DNA of 64,000 nt, from the NCBI GenBank assembly GCA_028281765.1, contig JANQJF010000044.1:62001-126000 (forward strand), in the 5' to 3' direction. This DNA comes from Planctomycetota bacterium. Its GTDB lineage: Bacteria > Planctomycetota > UBA1135 > UBA2386. The notes under the pieces are model-generated. The model was not told the DNA's origin. It made no database searches and was given only the letters and a program-made list of their open reading frames with translations. Positions 51,018 to 60,683 of the stretch are shown here, in pieces. Numbering within the stretch: position 1 is the first letter of the stretch; each line of letters opens with the position of its first letter. A program made the translations under genes and the position numbers.

Positions 51018-54000
51018 ATGCGCACGCCTGCGATCCTGCTGCTGCTCGCCGCCGCTCTCGCGGCGGTGCTCTGGGTCTGCTGGTCTCCGGACCCGGCCGA
51101 CGCGCTGCCGACCGCCACGCCGGACGGCGGCGTCCCGAGCACCGAGTCCACGACCGACGAGCAGGAGAGCGACGAGGAACCGGATCGCGTCGCGGTCGCC
51201 GAGACCGACCCGCTGGCCGGCGGGGCGGACGCCGCGGAGCCGATCGAACTGCGCGGCTCCCTCCTGCTCGACAAGCGGGCTGGTATCGGCGCCCGTATCG
51301 ACAGCGCCGAAGTGCTCGCCTACGCCGGCGACCCGCGCGACGAGAAGCTCGACTTCTCACGGCTGATGGACCAGGCCGCGCTCGAAACCGGCCACAACCA
51401 CGACCTCGCGCTCGACGGCGAGCCCATCGCGCGCGCACACGTCGAACCCGACGGCCACTTCGCGCTGCAGCTGCCCGGCACGCGCGACGTGCGACTGCAT
51501 CTGGATCACCATTTCTACAAGCTCACCGGCACCCTGCCGGTCCACGTGTCGAAGCACGCAAACGAGCATGACACCGGCCCCCTCGAGGTCGTGTTCGGTG
51601 GCCACATTCTCGGACGTCTCGTCGGCAGCGAACCGGTGGAAGGCGCGACGGTCCGGCTCGTGTCCGACGTCGATCCGATGTCGGTGCTCTCGGAGCCGCA
51701 GATGTTCATCGCGCACATCCTGCAAGGCGGCCACACGGACACCGATCTGGCCAGTGATGGCACGTTCGAGTTCCGCGCCGTCACGCCGTCCCCCAACATC
51801 ACGCTGAGCTCGAGCGACGGGGACCTGCTCGCGCGTAGCGACCGCGTCGGCGTCGGCGCGGGAGAAACCCGCGAAGTCCTGCTCCGCGCGGTTCCGACCG
51901 GGACGATCGCGGTGCGCGTCCACACTCTCGAAGGCGAGCCCATCCCCGACGTCCGCGTGCGCGCGATCCCCCTCGACGCCGTCGGCGAAACCACGCGCGC
52001 GCTGCTCACGAAGACGGCCTGGTCCGACGAAAACGGCGACGCCGCGATCCGTGGGGCGAAGGTCGGCGACTACCGCGTCATCGTCAAGCCGAGCGACTTC
52101 CGCCCAGCCAGCCAGGACGTGACGGTCGGCATCGACGCCGGCCCTCCTCTCGAGTTTCGACTCGACCCGGGCGGCATCATCCGCGGCCGCGTCGTCGACA
52201 AAACCGGCGCACCGATCGAGAACGCCGGCGTCGCGCTGCAGCACGTTCTCGAGATTCCGATGCTGGGTGAAACCGCCGACCTCGTCGGTGCCGACCTCTA
52301 CGCGAAGGCGGCGATCCACTCGGACCGACGCTCCGACGCGGAGGGCCGATTCGAGATCGCCGGCGTGCCCCGTGACGAGCCCGTCCACATCTCGGCCGCG
52401 CACGAGGACTACGCGCCGGGACTCGCCAAGTCTGCGCGCGCCGGCGACGAGCTGACGATCGAACTGTCGCGCCTCGCGGAGATCCGCGGCCGCGTCGTGG
52501 ATCGCGCCACGGGAGAACCGATCCCGACGTTCACCGCACGCACGGTGACGTCGATGATGATGTTCATCGAGCGCTCGACGCGGATGGTCGAAGTCCGAGA
52601 CTCCGAGGACGGCGCGTTCTCCATGCGAGGCGTCTCTCCGAGCAAGACGAACTTCGTGATCGATGCCGAGGGCTACGGGTCGCATCAGCAGCGCATCGCG
52701 ACGACCGAAGCCCAGGTTCTCGACCTCGGCACGATCGAGCTGGATCCCGCAGCTCGGATTCTCGGCCGCGTCCTGTCGCCGAGCGGCGAACCGGTCGCCG
52801 GCGCCACCGTGACGCAGCGGCGCGGTGGCCTGATGGACAACCCGGTCGTGCAGCAGTTTTTCGGGCGCGGGTCCGTGCGCTCGGATGCCGACGGCAACTT
52901 CGAGCTGATCGATATCCGCCCGGGCGGCGTGCGACTCCGCGCAACGGCGCGCGGCTACGCGTCGGCGGACAGCAAGCGGCTCAAGGTCCGCCGCGGCGAA
53001 GTCGTGAGCGGGATCGACCTACACCTCACGGAGGGCGGCAGCATTGCGGGCCGAGTCCTGCTGCCGCGCGGCCGATCGCACGAAGGCTGGGAGATCATCG
53101 CGACGATGGAACCGAGCGGCGCGATGGGCACGACGGCCCTGCAAGCAGACGGCACATTCCGCATCGACGCCCTCGACCCTGGCGGCTACCAGGTGCAGGC
53201 GATGGACGTGCGGTCGTTCGACAACATCAATCTCGAGGTGATGAGCGCAACCGAGCTCGGGAAGATGCCGGACGTCGGTGCGCTGATCCGCGCGACTCAG
53301 GATCTCGCCGTCAATACGCGCGTGCGCGTGCGCGCCGGCGAGACGACGGAAGTCGAACTCGACGCGAGCGACTTCGACGCCGACGGCATCCGCCTCGTCG
53401 GCGAGCTGACGCTCGGGGGCGCGCCGCTCGACTCCGGCCTGATCGAGGTGCAGGCGGTTCGCGGTGAGCAGCCGCGCATCTCCCAGGCGTTCATCCAGGA
53501 CGGCGCGTTCGAGATCCACCGACTGCGCCCGGGCGTCGTCCGCCTCCAGCTGCGCAGCGGCCTGACCATGAACCCGGTCGGCGACCCCAAGACGGTCGAA
53601 ATCGTCGAGAACAAGAGCACCCAACGCGTGTCGTGGAGCCTCCCCGGCGGCCGGATCGCGGGCCGAGTCATCGACGACATGACTGGAGACCCGATCCTCG
53701 GCGCGGCGATCAAACTGCAGCGCGACGACGAAGCCGGCGGCGCACCGATCGACTTCGGGTTCTCGCTGACCGACGCCGAGGGCAAGTTCGCGTTCGAGGG
53801 ACTCCGCGCCGGCACGTTCACCGTCATCGCGGACAGCGGTCTGAGCGCGGGCAAGGACAGCAGCGGCCGCCTCGAGGGGCTCCGCCTCGGTTCCGGCGAG
53901 ACGCTCGCCGATCTCGAGCTGCGCGCGCAACCGGGCGCCGGACTCGAGGTGCGCGTGCACGACACGACGGGCCGCCCGGTGTCCCGCGCGCTCGTCATCG

Positions 54001-54449
54001 CCGTCGACGGTGAGGGCCAGCCGATCGGGACGCTACCGATCGCGATGACCAATGCCGAAGGCTCGGCGTGGATCGCCGGCCTGCCCGCCGGCAAGACCCG
54101 CGCGGTCGTGCGCCATGACGGCTTCGCCCCCGCATTCTCGGAGCTCCGCACGCTCGAGGCCGCAGCGCGAGCACAGCTGCAAGTCACGCTCCAGAAGGGC
54201 ACCGCCGTCGAGCTCGAAATCCACGACGCCGACGGCAACCCCCTCGCGGGGGCCTCGGTGTCCGTGCGCTGGGGTGAGTCGCCGTGGATTCCGGCGTCGC
54301 TCTTCGGCACGGCGACCGGCAGCACGATCGACCTCGGCCAGCTTCCCTCGGGGCGTTGCGAGTTCATGGTGTCGCACCCGCGGGTGAGCTTCACGACGAC
54401 CAAGTCGATCGTGAGCGGACGCCGCGTGAGCCTCGTGCTGCTCCCCTGA
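51018..54449 (+). CDS. Giant extracellular protein of carboxypeptidase-regulatory-like repeats
   Basis: 1143 aa from the ATG at 51018; a TTG at 50973 is less likely since AGGA lies 8 nt before the ATG. The N-terminal helix TPAILLLLAAALAAVLWVCW is a signal or anchor, followed by an acidic Ser/Thr/Asp linker. About ten beta-sandwich domains of CarboxypepD_reg type follow; repeat starts include IIRGRVVDKTGAPIENAGVA, EIRGRVVDRATGEPIPTF, ILGRVLSPSGEPVAGATV and RIAGRVIDDMTGDPILGA. No catalytic domain is seen. It is a probable surface stalk or binding protein and resembles the outer part of the sigma fusion at 41126. Confidence 0.8.
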   Translation: MRTPAILLLLAAALAAVLWVCWSPDPADALPTATPDGGVPSTESTTDEQESDEEPDRVAVAETDPLAGGADAAEPIELRGSLLLDKRAGIGARIDSAEVLAYAGDPRDEKLDFSRLMDQAALETGHNHDLALDGEPIARAHVEPDGHFALQLPGTRDVRLHLDHHFYKLTGTLPVHVSKHANEHDTGPLEVVFGGHILGRLVGSEPVEGATVRLVSDVDPMSVLSEPQMFIAHILQGGHTDTDLASDGTFEFRAVTPSPNITLSSSDGDLLARSDRVGVGAGETREVLLRAVPTGTIAVRVHTLEGEPIPDVRVRAIPLDAVGETTRALLTKTAWSDENGDAAIRGAKVGDYRVIVKPSDFRPASQDVTVGIDAGPPLEFRLDPGGIIRGRVVDKTGAPIENAGVALQHVLEIPMLGETADLVGADLYAKAAIHSDRRSDAEGRFEIAGVPRDEPVHISAAHEDYAPGLAKSARAGDELTIELSRLAEIRGRVVDRATGEPIPTFTARTVTSMMMFIERSTRMVEVRDSEDGAFSMRGVSPSKTNFVIDAEGYGSHQQRIATTEAQVLDLGTIELDPAARILGRVLSPSGEPVAGATVTQRRGGLMDNPVVQQFFGRGSVRSDADGNFELIDIRPGGVRLRATARGYASADSKRLKVRRGEVVSGIDLHLTEGGSIAGRVLLPRGRSHEGWEIIATMEPSGAMGTTALQADGTFRIDALDPGGYQVQAMDVRSFDNINLEVMSATELGKMPDVGALIRATQDLAVNTRVRVRAGETTEVELDASDFDADGIRLVGELTLGGAPLDSGLIEVQAVRGEQPRISQAFIQDGAFEIHRLRPGVVRLQLRSGLTMNPVGDPKTVEIVENKSTQRVSWSLPGGRIAGRVIDDMTGDPILGAAIKLQRDDEAGGAPIDFGFSLTDAEGKFAFEGLRAGTFTVIADSGLSAGKDSSGRLEGLRLGSGETLADLELRAQPGAGLEVRVHDTTGRPVSRALVIAVDGEGQPIGTLPIAMTNAEGSAWIAGLPAGKTRAVVRHDGFAPAFSELRTLEAAARAQLQVTLQKGTAVELEIHDADGNPLAGASVSVRWGESPWIPASLFGTATGSTIDLGQLPSGRCEFMVSHPRVSFTTTKSIVSGRRVSLVLLP

Positions 54450-54508
54450 ACGGCGAACGCTTGCGGAGTGCGATCGCGGGCGGTTCTCGATAACCTCCCC
54501 CGCGGCAC

Positions 54509-55402
54509 ATGCCTCGGACACCGTACACCGCCGCCAAAGTCGAAGCCGGTCTGCGCGCGATCGTCTCGATCGTGATGATGGCCATCGGCTTCCTGATCGC
54601 GAACACGAAGCTGTTCCCGCTCGGCATCATCCTCGCGGTGTTCGGCACGATCCATGCGGCGCGCAACTCGGGTCGCCTCATCCGACTCTTGGCCGCCGAA
54701 GCGATCCTCGCGAACGAGCCGCACGCCCGGCTCGATCGCCAGCACCGCCGCGCGTCGATGCCGCGCAAGATCTTCTGGTTGCTGTTCTCGGTCGCCGAGA
54801 TCGACGGCGCGGCGGGTCCGAAAGAGCGCGAGCTCGTCCGCCAGTTCCTGCTGGAGCGCTTCCAACGTCCCGATCTCTACTCGGAGATCCGCGGTTGGAA
54901 CGCGACGCCGATCCCCCTCGAGCAGATCGACGAGCTCGTCCACGAGCTCCGCGCGACGCTGTCCCGGCCCGAATGCGAGACCGTGTTCACCTGGTGCTGC
55001 TGCGTCGCGCTCATCGACGAGAAGTTCAAGGCGATCGAGCACGAGCTTCTGCAGAAGATCGCGCGCCACTTCAGCATTCCGCAGGTCCACGCGCGGCGCC
55101 TGTTCTTGCACGCGAAAACACGCGTCATGGGTGCTCAGAGTGGTGGTCCAGGCGGCGGCCGCGGCGGGTCGTCGCACTCGTACGATCCGCCTCCCGCACC
55201 GCGCACCGGCTCGCGCAAGCAGGCGCTCCACATCCTGGGCCTGCCGGACAACGCAACCTCCGACGAGATCCGCAAGCGCCACCGCGAGCTCGTGAAGAAG
55301 TACCATCCGGACGCCCACTCCCACCTCGGTGACGTCGCCGCTCGCGAAGCGACCGAGCGCTTTCGTGAAATCCAATCTGCGTACGAGAGCCTGACCGCCT
55401 GA
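54509..55402 (+). CDS. DjlA-like co-chaperone: membrane anchor, TerB-like domain, C-terminal J domain
   Basis: 297 aa. Two close hydrophobic stretches at residues 15-50 anchor it. A TerB-like all-helical domain spans about 85-205 (LLFSVAEIDGAAGPKERELV, CVALIDEKFKAIEHELL). A Gly/Ser/Pro linker leads to a J domain at 236-297 with the essential HPD at 266-268 in LVKKYHPDAHS. This is the order of DjlA, which stimulates the ATPase of DnaK at the membrane. It lies 18 nt before the OCD-family gene, so it may share a transcript with the hydroxyproline pair. Confidence 0.85.
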   Translation: MPRTPYTAAKVEAGLRAIVSIVMMAIGFLIANTKLFPLGIILAVFGTIHAARNSGRLIRLLAAEAILANEPHARLDRQHRRASMPRKIFWLLFSVAEIDGAAGPKERELVRQFLLERFQRPDLYSEIRGWNATPIPLEQIDELVHELRATLSRPECETVFTWCCCVALIDEKFKAIEHELLQKIARHFSIPQVHARRLFLHAKTRVMGAQSGGPGGGRGGSSHSYDPPPAPRTGSRKQALHILGLPDNATSDEIRKRHRELVKKYHPDAHSHLGDVAAREATERFREIQSAYESLTA

Positions 55403-55420
55403 GGATCGGACCATCTGACG

Positions 55421-56389
55421 ATGCGACTGCTGACCCTGACCCCCGATGAGATCCGCGAATGCCTGCCGATGCCGGCCGCGATCGAGACCGCGAAGGACGC
55501 GTTCTCCGCGCTGTCTTCGGGCAGCGCGAGTGCTCCACAGCGAAGCTGCATCGACACGGGCAGCGGCGTGACACTCGTGATGGGCGCCGGTGTCGCGGGG
55601 CACGGACTCGCCACCAAGACGGTATCGGTCTTCGACGGCAATCACACGCGCGGCATCCCGGCCGTCCAGGGTCTCGTCCTCGTGCTCGACCCCGAGACCG
55701 GGACGCCCGACGCGATCCTCGACGGGACGTTCTTGACCGCGTGGCGCACGGGTGCGGCGTCCGGTGCGGCCACGTCGCTACTCGCCCGCGACGACGCGCG
55801 CGTCGGCCTCGTCATCGGTAGCGGACCACAGGCTCGGACGCAGGTCCTCGCAATCGACGCCGCGCGCGAACTCGACACGATCTTCGTGTACGGCCGCGAC
55901 CCCGAGCGGGCGAACGCGTGCGTCGACGACGTGCGCGGCCACGCGCGCGCAAATGTCCGCACCGCGGACGACCTCGACGCGGTTCTCGCTCGAGCAGACG
56001 TGCTGTGTACCGCGACCAACGCGCGCGCGCCGCTGTTCGATGGCGACCGGCTCCCCGCGGGGATTCACGTCAACGCCGTCGGCAGCTTCACGCCTGAGAT
56101 GCGCGAACTCGACGCGACGACCATTCGACGCGCGAAGATCTTCATCGATGCGGTCGAAGCCGCGCTCGAAGAAGCCGGCGAACTCATCGCCGCGCGTGAC
56201 GCCGGAGTCACGGATACCGCGGCGTGGACCGAGCTCGGGCGAGTCGCGACGGGAGCACCCGGCCGCACCGATCCGCAGGAAATCACGCTGTTCAAGTCGG
56301 TCGGCCACGCAGTGCAGGACGTCACCGCGGCCTCTCGCGCCGTCGCGGAAGCCCGCGCGCGCGGTCTCGGACGAACCATCGAGATCTGA
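55421..56389 (+). CDS. Ornithine cyclodeaminase/mu-crystallin family, probable pyrroline-2-carboxylate reductase
   Basis: 322 aa. Family motifs are GLATKTVSVFDGN, the substrate-binding ILDGTFLTAWRTGAASGAAT and the Rossmann loop GLVIGSGPQARTQVLAI for NAD(P)H, plus ARADVLCTATNA and HVNAVGSFTPEMRELD. The family includes ornithine cyclodeaminase, alanine dehydrogenase and ketimine reductases. The next gene, 4 nt downstream, encodes a trans-3-hydroxy-L-proline dehydratase-type enzyme whose product is delta-1-pyrroline-2-carboxylate. Reduction of that to L-proline is therefore the likely reaction. Confidence 0.82.
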   Translation: MRLLTLTPDEIRECLPMPAAIETAKDAFSALSSGSASAPQRSCIDTGSGVTLVMGAGVAGHGLATKTVSVFDGNHTRGIPAVQGLVLVLDPETGTPDAILDGTFLTAWRTGAASGAATSLLARDDARVGLVIGSGPQARTQVLAIDAARELDTIFVYGRDPERANACVDDVRGHARANVRTADDLDAVLARADVLCTATNARAPLFDGDRLPAGIHVNAVGSFTPEMRELDATTIRRAKIFIDAVEAALEEAGELIAARDAGVTDTAAWTELGRVATGAPGRTDPQEITLFKSVGHAVQDVTAASRAVAEARARGLGRTIEI

Positions 56390-56393
56390 CCGC

Positions 56394-57398
56394 ATGACGG
56401 CTCAGCTCCGCATTCGAACGATCGACGCCCATACCGCCGGCGAACCGCTGCGCATCGTCACGGGAGGCATCGAACCGATCCCGGGGGAGACGATCCTCGC
56501 CAAGCGGCGGTTCGCACGCGAACACCTCGAACACGTGCGGCGCGCGCTGATGCTCGAACCGCGCGGGCACGCCGACATGTACGGCTGTATCCTCACCGAG
56601 CCGACGACCGAGGACGGTGACGTCGGCGTGCTGTTCCTCCACAACGAGGGGTACAGCACGATGTGTGGGCACGGCATCATCGCGCTGGCTACGGTGGGGC
56701 TCGAGCAGCGACTGTTTGCAGTTCGCGACGAGAGCGCGATCCGGATCGACACTCCGGCGGGCCGGGTGACGGCGCGTGCCGACCGCGACGGGGAGCGCGT
56801 GCGCAGCGTGACTTTCGAGAACGTGCCGTCGTTCGTGTTCGCACCGGCGCTCGACGTCCCGGTGCCCGACCTCGGCGCGGTCCGCTGCGACGTCGCATTC
56901 GGCGGCGCGTTCTACGCCTACGTCGACGCGGCTTCCGTCGGCCTCGACCTCGAGGCGCGTGAGCTGCCGCGCATCATCGACCACGGCAAACGCATCAAGC
57001 ACGCCGTCGCCGAGGCGTGCGCGCTGTCCCACCCGTCCGGCGACGCGGACCTGGAGTTTCTCTACGGGGTGATCTTCGTCGGACCGGCGACCGCACCGCG
57101 ACACAGCCGCAACGTCTGCGTGTTCGCGGACGGCGAAGTCGACCGGTGCCCGACCGGCACCGGCGTGAGTGGTCGCGCCGCGATCCACCACGCCCGCGGC
57201 GAGCTCGCCGTCGGTGATTGGATCACGATCGAGAGCGTGCTCGGCACGCCGTTCGACGTGCGCGCCGCGGCGACGTGTCGAGCCGGCACGCACGCCGCGA
57301 TTCGCCCCGAAGTGCGCGGCGCGGCACACACGACCGGGTTTCACGAGTTCCTCGTCGATCCTGAGGATCCACTCCGAGACGGCTTCCTTCTGCGCTGA
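56394..57398 (+). CDS. Trans-3-hydroxy-L-proline dehydratase (proline racemase family)
   Basis: 334 aa from the ATG at 56394. Proline racemase fold: RTIDAHTAGEPLRIVTGG, the first catalytic Cys91 in STMCGHGI, and the second motif DRCPTGTGVSGR. In racemases and 4-hydroxyproline epimerases that motif reads DRSPCGTG; here Thr254 replaces the second catalytic Cys. Cys/Thr is diagnostic of trans-3-hydroxy-L-proline dehydratase, which eliminates water to give pyrroline-2-carboxylate. A stray Cys252 two residues earlier is unusual. The neighbouring reductase completes a route to L-proline. Confidence 0.85.
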   Translation: MTAQLRIRTIDAHTAGEPLRIVTGGIEPIPGETILAKRRFAREHLEHVRRALMLEPRGHADMYGCILTEPTTEDGDVGVLFLHNEGYSTMCGHGIIALATVGLEQRLFAVRDESAIRIDTPAGRVTARADRDGERVRSVTFENVPSFVFAPALDVPVPDLGAVRCDVAFGGAFYAYVDAASVGLDLEARELPRIIDHGKRIKHAVAEACALSHPSGDADLEFLYGVIFVGPATAPRHSRNVCVFADGEVDRCPTGTGVSGRAAIHHARGELAVGDWITIESVLGTPFDVRAAATCRAGTHAAIRPEVRGAAHTTGFHEFLVDPEDPLRDGFLLR

Positions 57399-57477
57399 TC
57401 GAGGAACACGCTGGCTGCGCCGGACCGAAACAGTTTGGAAAGCCGCTTCGACATCGGGCAATTGTCCGCCTCGGAGC

Positions 57478-57483
57478 TACAAT
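57478..57483 (+). promoter_or_regulatory. Candidate -10 of the rhamnosidase gene
   Basis: TACAAT, 59 nt before the ATG at 57543. A GGAGG ribosome-binding site at 57534-57538 precedes the ATG. No matching -35 was seen. Confidence 0.35.
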
Positions 57484-57542
57484 CGCGCCACGGTCAGGAA
57501 AGCGTGAACGGGTGTGACTCGCCGCCCACACGTGGAGGAACC

Positions 57543-60251
57543 ATGCTGCTCCCGATTCTCCTCGCAACCACGATGTCGGTCCTCTTGCCTTCGACTGTGA
57601 CGGCCCAAGGGGTCGACACCCCCGTCGTCACGGACGTGCGGGCCGAGTCGCTGGAAAGTCCGGCGTACGTCGCGACGGACTCGCCGCGGTTTTCCTGGCA
57701 GATCCAGCGCGGGCGGCGCGGGGTCAGCCAGACGAAGTACCAGATTCGCATCGGCCAGCTCCACGCCTGGCCTGCGATCCTCGCCTACGACAGCGGCGTC
57801 ATCACGAGCAACGCGAGCACGCTCGTCGACATCGGCACGACAACGCTCATGCCGGGCCACACCTACCTCGCGTCGGTGCAGGTGTGGGACGAATTCGACA
57901 CTCCCTCCCCGCCCAGCGAACCGCTGCAGTTCACGATCGCACCGGACGACACGCTCTGGAGCGCGGCAACACCGGTCTGGGACGGCACGAACAATTCGAA
58001 CAACTACGCGTTCTTCCGCGATCAGTTCACGATCGGAGCCGCGGCACGCAAGGTGACGACCTACGTCAGCGTCAACCGCTCGTACCGGCTGTTCGTCAAC
58101 GGCCATTACCTCGGCACGGGACCCGCGCGCTCCGACCTGAACCGCAGCCTGCTCGTGAACGCCTACGACCTGACCGAGGAGTTCCAGGTCGGCACGCACA
58201 CGGTCAACACCCTCGCGATCGAAGCGCACTACCTCGGCGCGGTGCCCGGAGGCTCGTTCTCGGGCTGGCCGGCCGCGCGCTGGATGACCATCGTCGAGGA
58301 CAACCAGGGCAACCTGACGGTCGTCGGCTCGGATCCCGCCTCGGCGAACCTGAAGGTCCTCGCGACGACGCCGTGGGACGAGAACGCACCGATTCGCGGT
58401 CCCGCATTCGGTCAAGCGAGCGCCGTCGAGTCCTACGACGGCGCGATGGCGGCCGCGGTCGCCGGCTGGCAGGACCCGAGCTTCGACGACTCGAGCTGGT
58501 CGTCCGCGATTTCGATGGGAGTACCCGACTACGATCTCATGTTGCAGGAGGTCCCGAACCGGATCGAGCTCCCGAGCGTCCCCGTCGGCTCGATCACCTA
58601 CGACGTAGCGACGGACGCGTACATCGTCGACCTCGGCTACCTGACGATGGGTTGGCCGAACCTGGTGATGCACAACACCCAGGCGGACGACGTCATCCGC
58701 ATCCACTACTCGGATCGACTCGACAAGCAGGGTCTGGTGTTGCGCGGAGATGGCCCCAACGGCATCACGGACAACTACGACGAGTACATCGCCGTAGGCG
58801 CCGCCTCGGAGAGCTGGTCGCCGCACTATTGGGAGGCGTTCCAGTTCATGGAGATCACGGGCCTGCGCGCACCGCTGACGCTCCAGGACATCACCGTGAC
58901 GCCGACGCAGGTGCCGCTCGAGAACCCACTCGAGGACGGCTTCGAGTCGTCGAACACCCTGCTCGAAGACATCTACGAGATCTCGTATCGGACGCAGATC
59001 GCCTGCATCGACGGCCTGTTCATGGACACGCCGCAGCGTGAGCGCAAGCAGTACATGGCGGACGGCTTCATCCAGGCCATGAACGTCGCGTACACGTTCG
59101 ACAGCCCGCACTTCCTGCGGAAGCTGTCGCGCGACGCCGTCGCGTTCGGCGCGCGCTTCTCGGGCATCATCCCCGCGGCATCGCCCGTCGACTCCCCGGG
59201 ATTCATCGCCGAATGGGCGCTGCACTATCCGCTCGCCGTCTGGAAGCAGTACGAGCTGTACGGCGACGCACGCGCCCTCGAAGAGCAGTATGTCGACCTC
59301 GTCGCGGTGAAGGACGTCTTCGAATTGCAGCGCCACCCGACGAACGGCCTCGTGACCGGCGTTCCGGGATTTACCGACTGGCCGCTGTCCTCCGTCGACA
59401 GCACGTGCGCGACGCGCACCGCGCTCAACGCGTTCTACTACGGCACGCTGCGCATCCTCGAACAGACGGCGACACACCTCGGCCACGCGACGGACGCGCA
59501 AGACTTCGGCGCGCTCGCGGACGGCCTGCGGACCGCGATCAACACGCACCTCTTTCAGACGGACCGCTACCTCGACTGCCTCGGCGCCGCCGACGCCAGC
59601 CAGATCTCCAGCGTGTTCGCGCTCTACTTCGACGTCGTACCGACGGCGCAGCGCCAGGCCGTTCTGAACCACGTGAAGTCGTTCGGCTTCGACGCGCAAA
59701 CCTACGGCGGCTACTACCTGACCGACGTCCTGATGAGCTTCGGCGAGCACGAGTTCTTGATGCAGCACATCGACGACTCGCGGACTCTCTGGGCGCAGAT
59801 GGTGACGCTCGGGTCGAGCACGACTTGGGAAGGCTGGGTCCCGGACGGCTCGCTGTGCCACGCGTTCACGGCCTACCCGCTGAAGTTCTGCAAGCAGATG
59901 GTCGGCATCGATCCCGCCGAACCGGCATGGGCGCGCGTGATCATCGACCCGAAGCTGCCGAGCACGGTCGAAACGGCTCGCGCGACGATCCCGACCCCGC
60001 GCGGCACCGTCGACGCGGAGGCGAAGATCATGAACGGCATCTGGTCCCTCTCCCTCGAGGTACCCGGGAACGTCGTCGCGGAGGTCCGCATTCCGCGGTA
60101 TCCGATCGATCAGCTTCTTCTCGACACGGACCGCCTGGTCGACAGCGGCGAAGTCGCCGAGCTTCCCGCCGGCGTGCTGAGCATCGTCGTGAACCCGACG
60201 GACTACGTGATCGAAGTCTGCGGCGGCTCGTTCGGCTTCACGTCACGATAG
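57543..60251 (+). CDS. Secreted alpha-L-rhamnosidase (glycoside hydrolase family 78)
   Basis: 902 aa from the ATG at 57543, supported by GGAGG just upstream. The signal peptide ends at STVTAQ. Order of parts: fibronectin-like N-terminal domain (SPRFSWQIQRG), beta-sandwich domains with YRLFVNGHYLGTGPARSD, an (alpha/alpha)6 catalytic domain and a C-terminal beta-sandwich. In the catalytic block near residue 493, DTPQRERKQYMAD keeps the acidic residues at 0, +5 and +12 seen in characterised GH78 enzymes, and STTWEGW carries a further Glu. It removes terminal L-rhamnose from algal or plant polysaccharides and glycosides outside the cytoplasm. Confidence 0.88.
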   Translation: MLLPILLATTMSVLLPSTVTAQGVDTPVVTDVRAESLESPAYVATDSPRFSWQIQRGRRGVSQTKYQIRIGQLHAWPAILAYDSGVITSNASTLVDIGTTTLMPGHTYLASVQVWDEFDTPSPPSEPLQFTIAPDDTLWSAATPVWDGTNNSNNYAFFRDQFTIGAAARKVTTYVSVNRSYRLFVNGHYLGTGPARSDLNRSLLVNAYDLTEEFQVGTHTVNTLAIEAHYLGAVPGGSFSGWPAARWMTIVEDNQGNLTVVGSDPASANLKVLATTPWDENAPIRGPAFGQASAVESYDGAMAAAVAGWQDPSFDDSSWSSAISMGVPDYDLMLQEVPNRIELPSVPVGSITYDVATDAYIVDLGYLTMGWPNLVMHNTQADDVIRIHYSDRLDKQGLVLRGDGPNGITDNYDEYIAVGAASESWSPHYWEAFQFMEITGLRAPLTLQDITVTPTQVPLENPLEDGFESSNTLLEDIYEISYRTQIACIDGLFMDTPQRERKQYMADGFIQAMNVAYTFDSPHFLRKLSRDAVAFGARFSGIIPAASPVDSPGFIAEWALHYPLAVWKQYELYGDARALEEQYVDLVAVKDVFELQRHPTNGLVTGVPGFTDWPLSSVDSTCATRTALNAFYYGTLRILEQTATHLGHATDAQDFGALADGLRTAINTHLFQTDRYLDCLGAADASQISSVFALYFDVVPTAQRQAVLNHVKSFGFDAQTYGGYYLTDVLMSFGEHEFLMQHIDDSRTLWAQMVTLGSSTTWEGWVPDGSLCHAFTAYPLKFCKQMVGIDPAEPAWARVIIDPKLPSTVETARATIPTPRGTVDAEAKIMNGIWSLSLEVPGNVVAEVRIPRYPIDQLLLDTDRLVDSGEVAELPAGVLSIVVNPTDYVIEVCGGSFGFTSR

Positions 60252-60256
60252 GCGGC

Positions 60257-60667
60257 ATGGTCAAGATCCACTCCACCTACGACGGCTCTCTGCGCTGCAA
60301 CGCGACGCACGGCCCGTCGGAAACCTCGCTCGCGACGGACGCACCCAAGGACAACGAAGGTCTCGGAGCCTCGTTCTCGCCGACCGACCTCGTCGCGACG
60401 GCCCTTCAGACGTGCGCCCTGACGACGATGGCGATCGTCGCCAAGCGGGAAGGCTTCGAATTCGGCGCGGCAACGTCCGAGATCGAGAAGGTCATGGTCG
60501 CCGATCCGAAACGCCGCATCGGCGCGCTACCGATGCGGATCGACATGCCGGCAGGCCTCACCACCGAGCAGCGAGAGAAGCTCGAGAACGCCGCGAAAAA
60601 CTGCCCGGTCGCGATGAGCATCCGCGAGAGCATCGAGGCGTCGATCGAGTTCGCGTATCCCGACTGA
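60257..60667 (+). CDS. osmC: OsmC/Ohr-family thiol peroxidase
   Basis: 136 aa. Two catalytic Cys residues are in place: Cys53 in TALQTCALTTM and Cys116 in NAAKNCPVAMSI. The Arg of the family may be Arg13. GASFSPTDLVATALQTC is the usual helix start. These small cytoplasmic homodimers reduce organic hydroperoxides. The gene lies 5 nt after the rhamnosidase stop, so the two may share a transcript although they have no obvious common task. The stop is 16 nt from the convergent methyltransferase gene. Confidence 0.88.
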   Translation: MVKIHSTYDGSLRCNATHGPSETSLATDAPKDNEGLGASFSPTDLVATALQTCALTTMAIVAKREGFEFGAATSEIEKVMVADPKRRIGALPMRIDMPAGLTTEQREKLENAAKNCPVAMSIRESIEASIEFAYPD

Positions 60668-60683
60668 GTTCTCAGGGATGTTC

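Noticed and set aside
57477-59861. 794-codon minus-strand open frame
   Set aside because: Antisense shadow of the GH78 gene, full of RVR/EVE repeats and without domain motifs. The same applies to the long minus-strand frames at 482-2236, 46175-48457 and 35175-37718.
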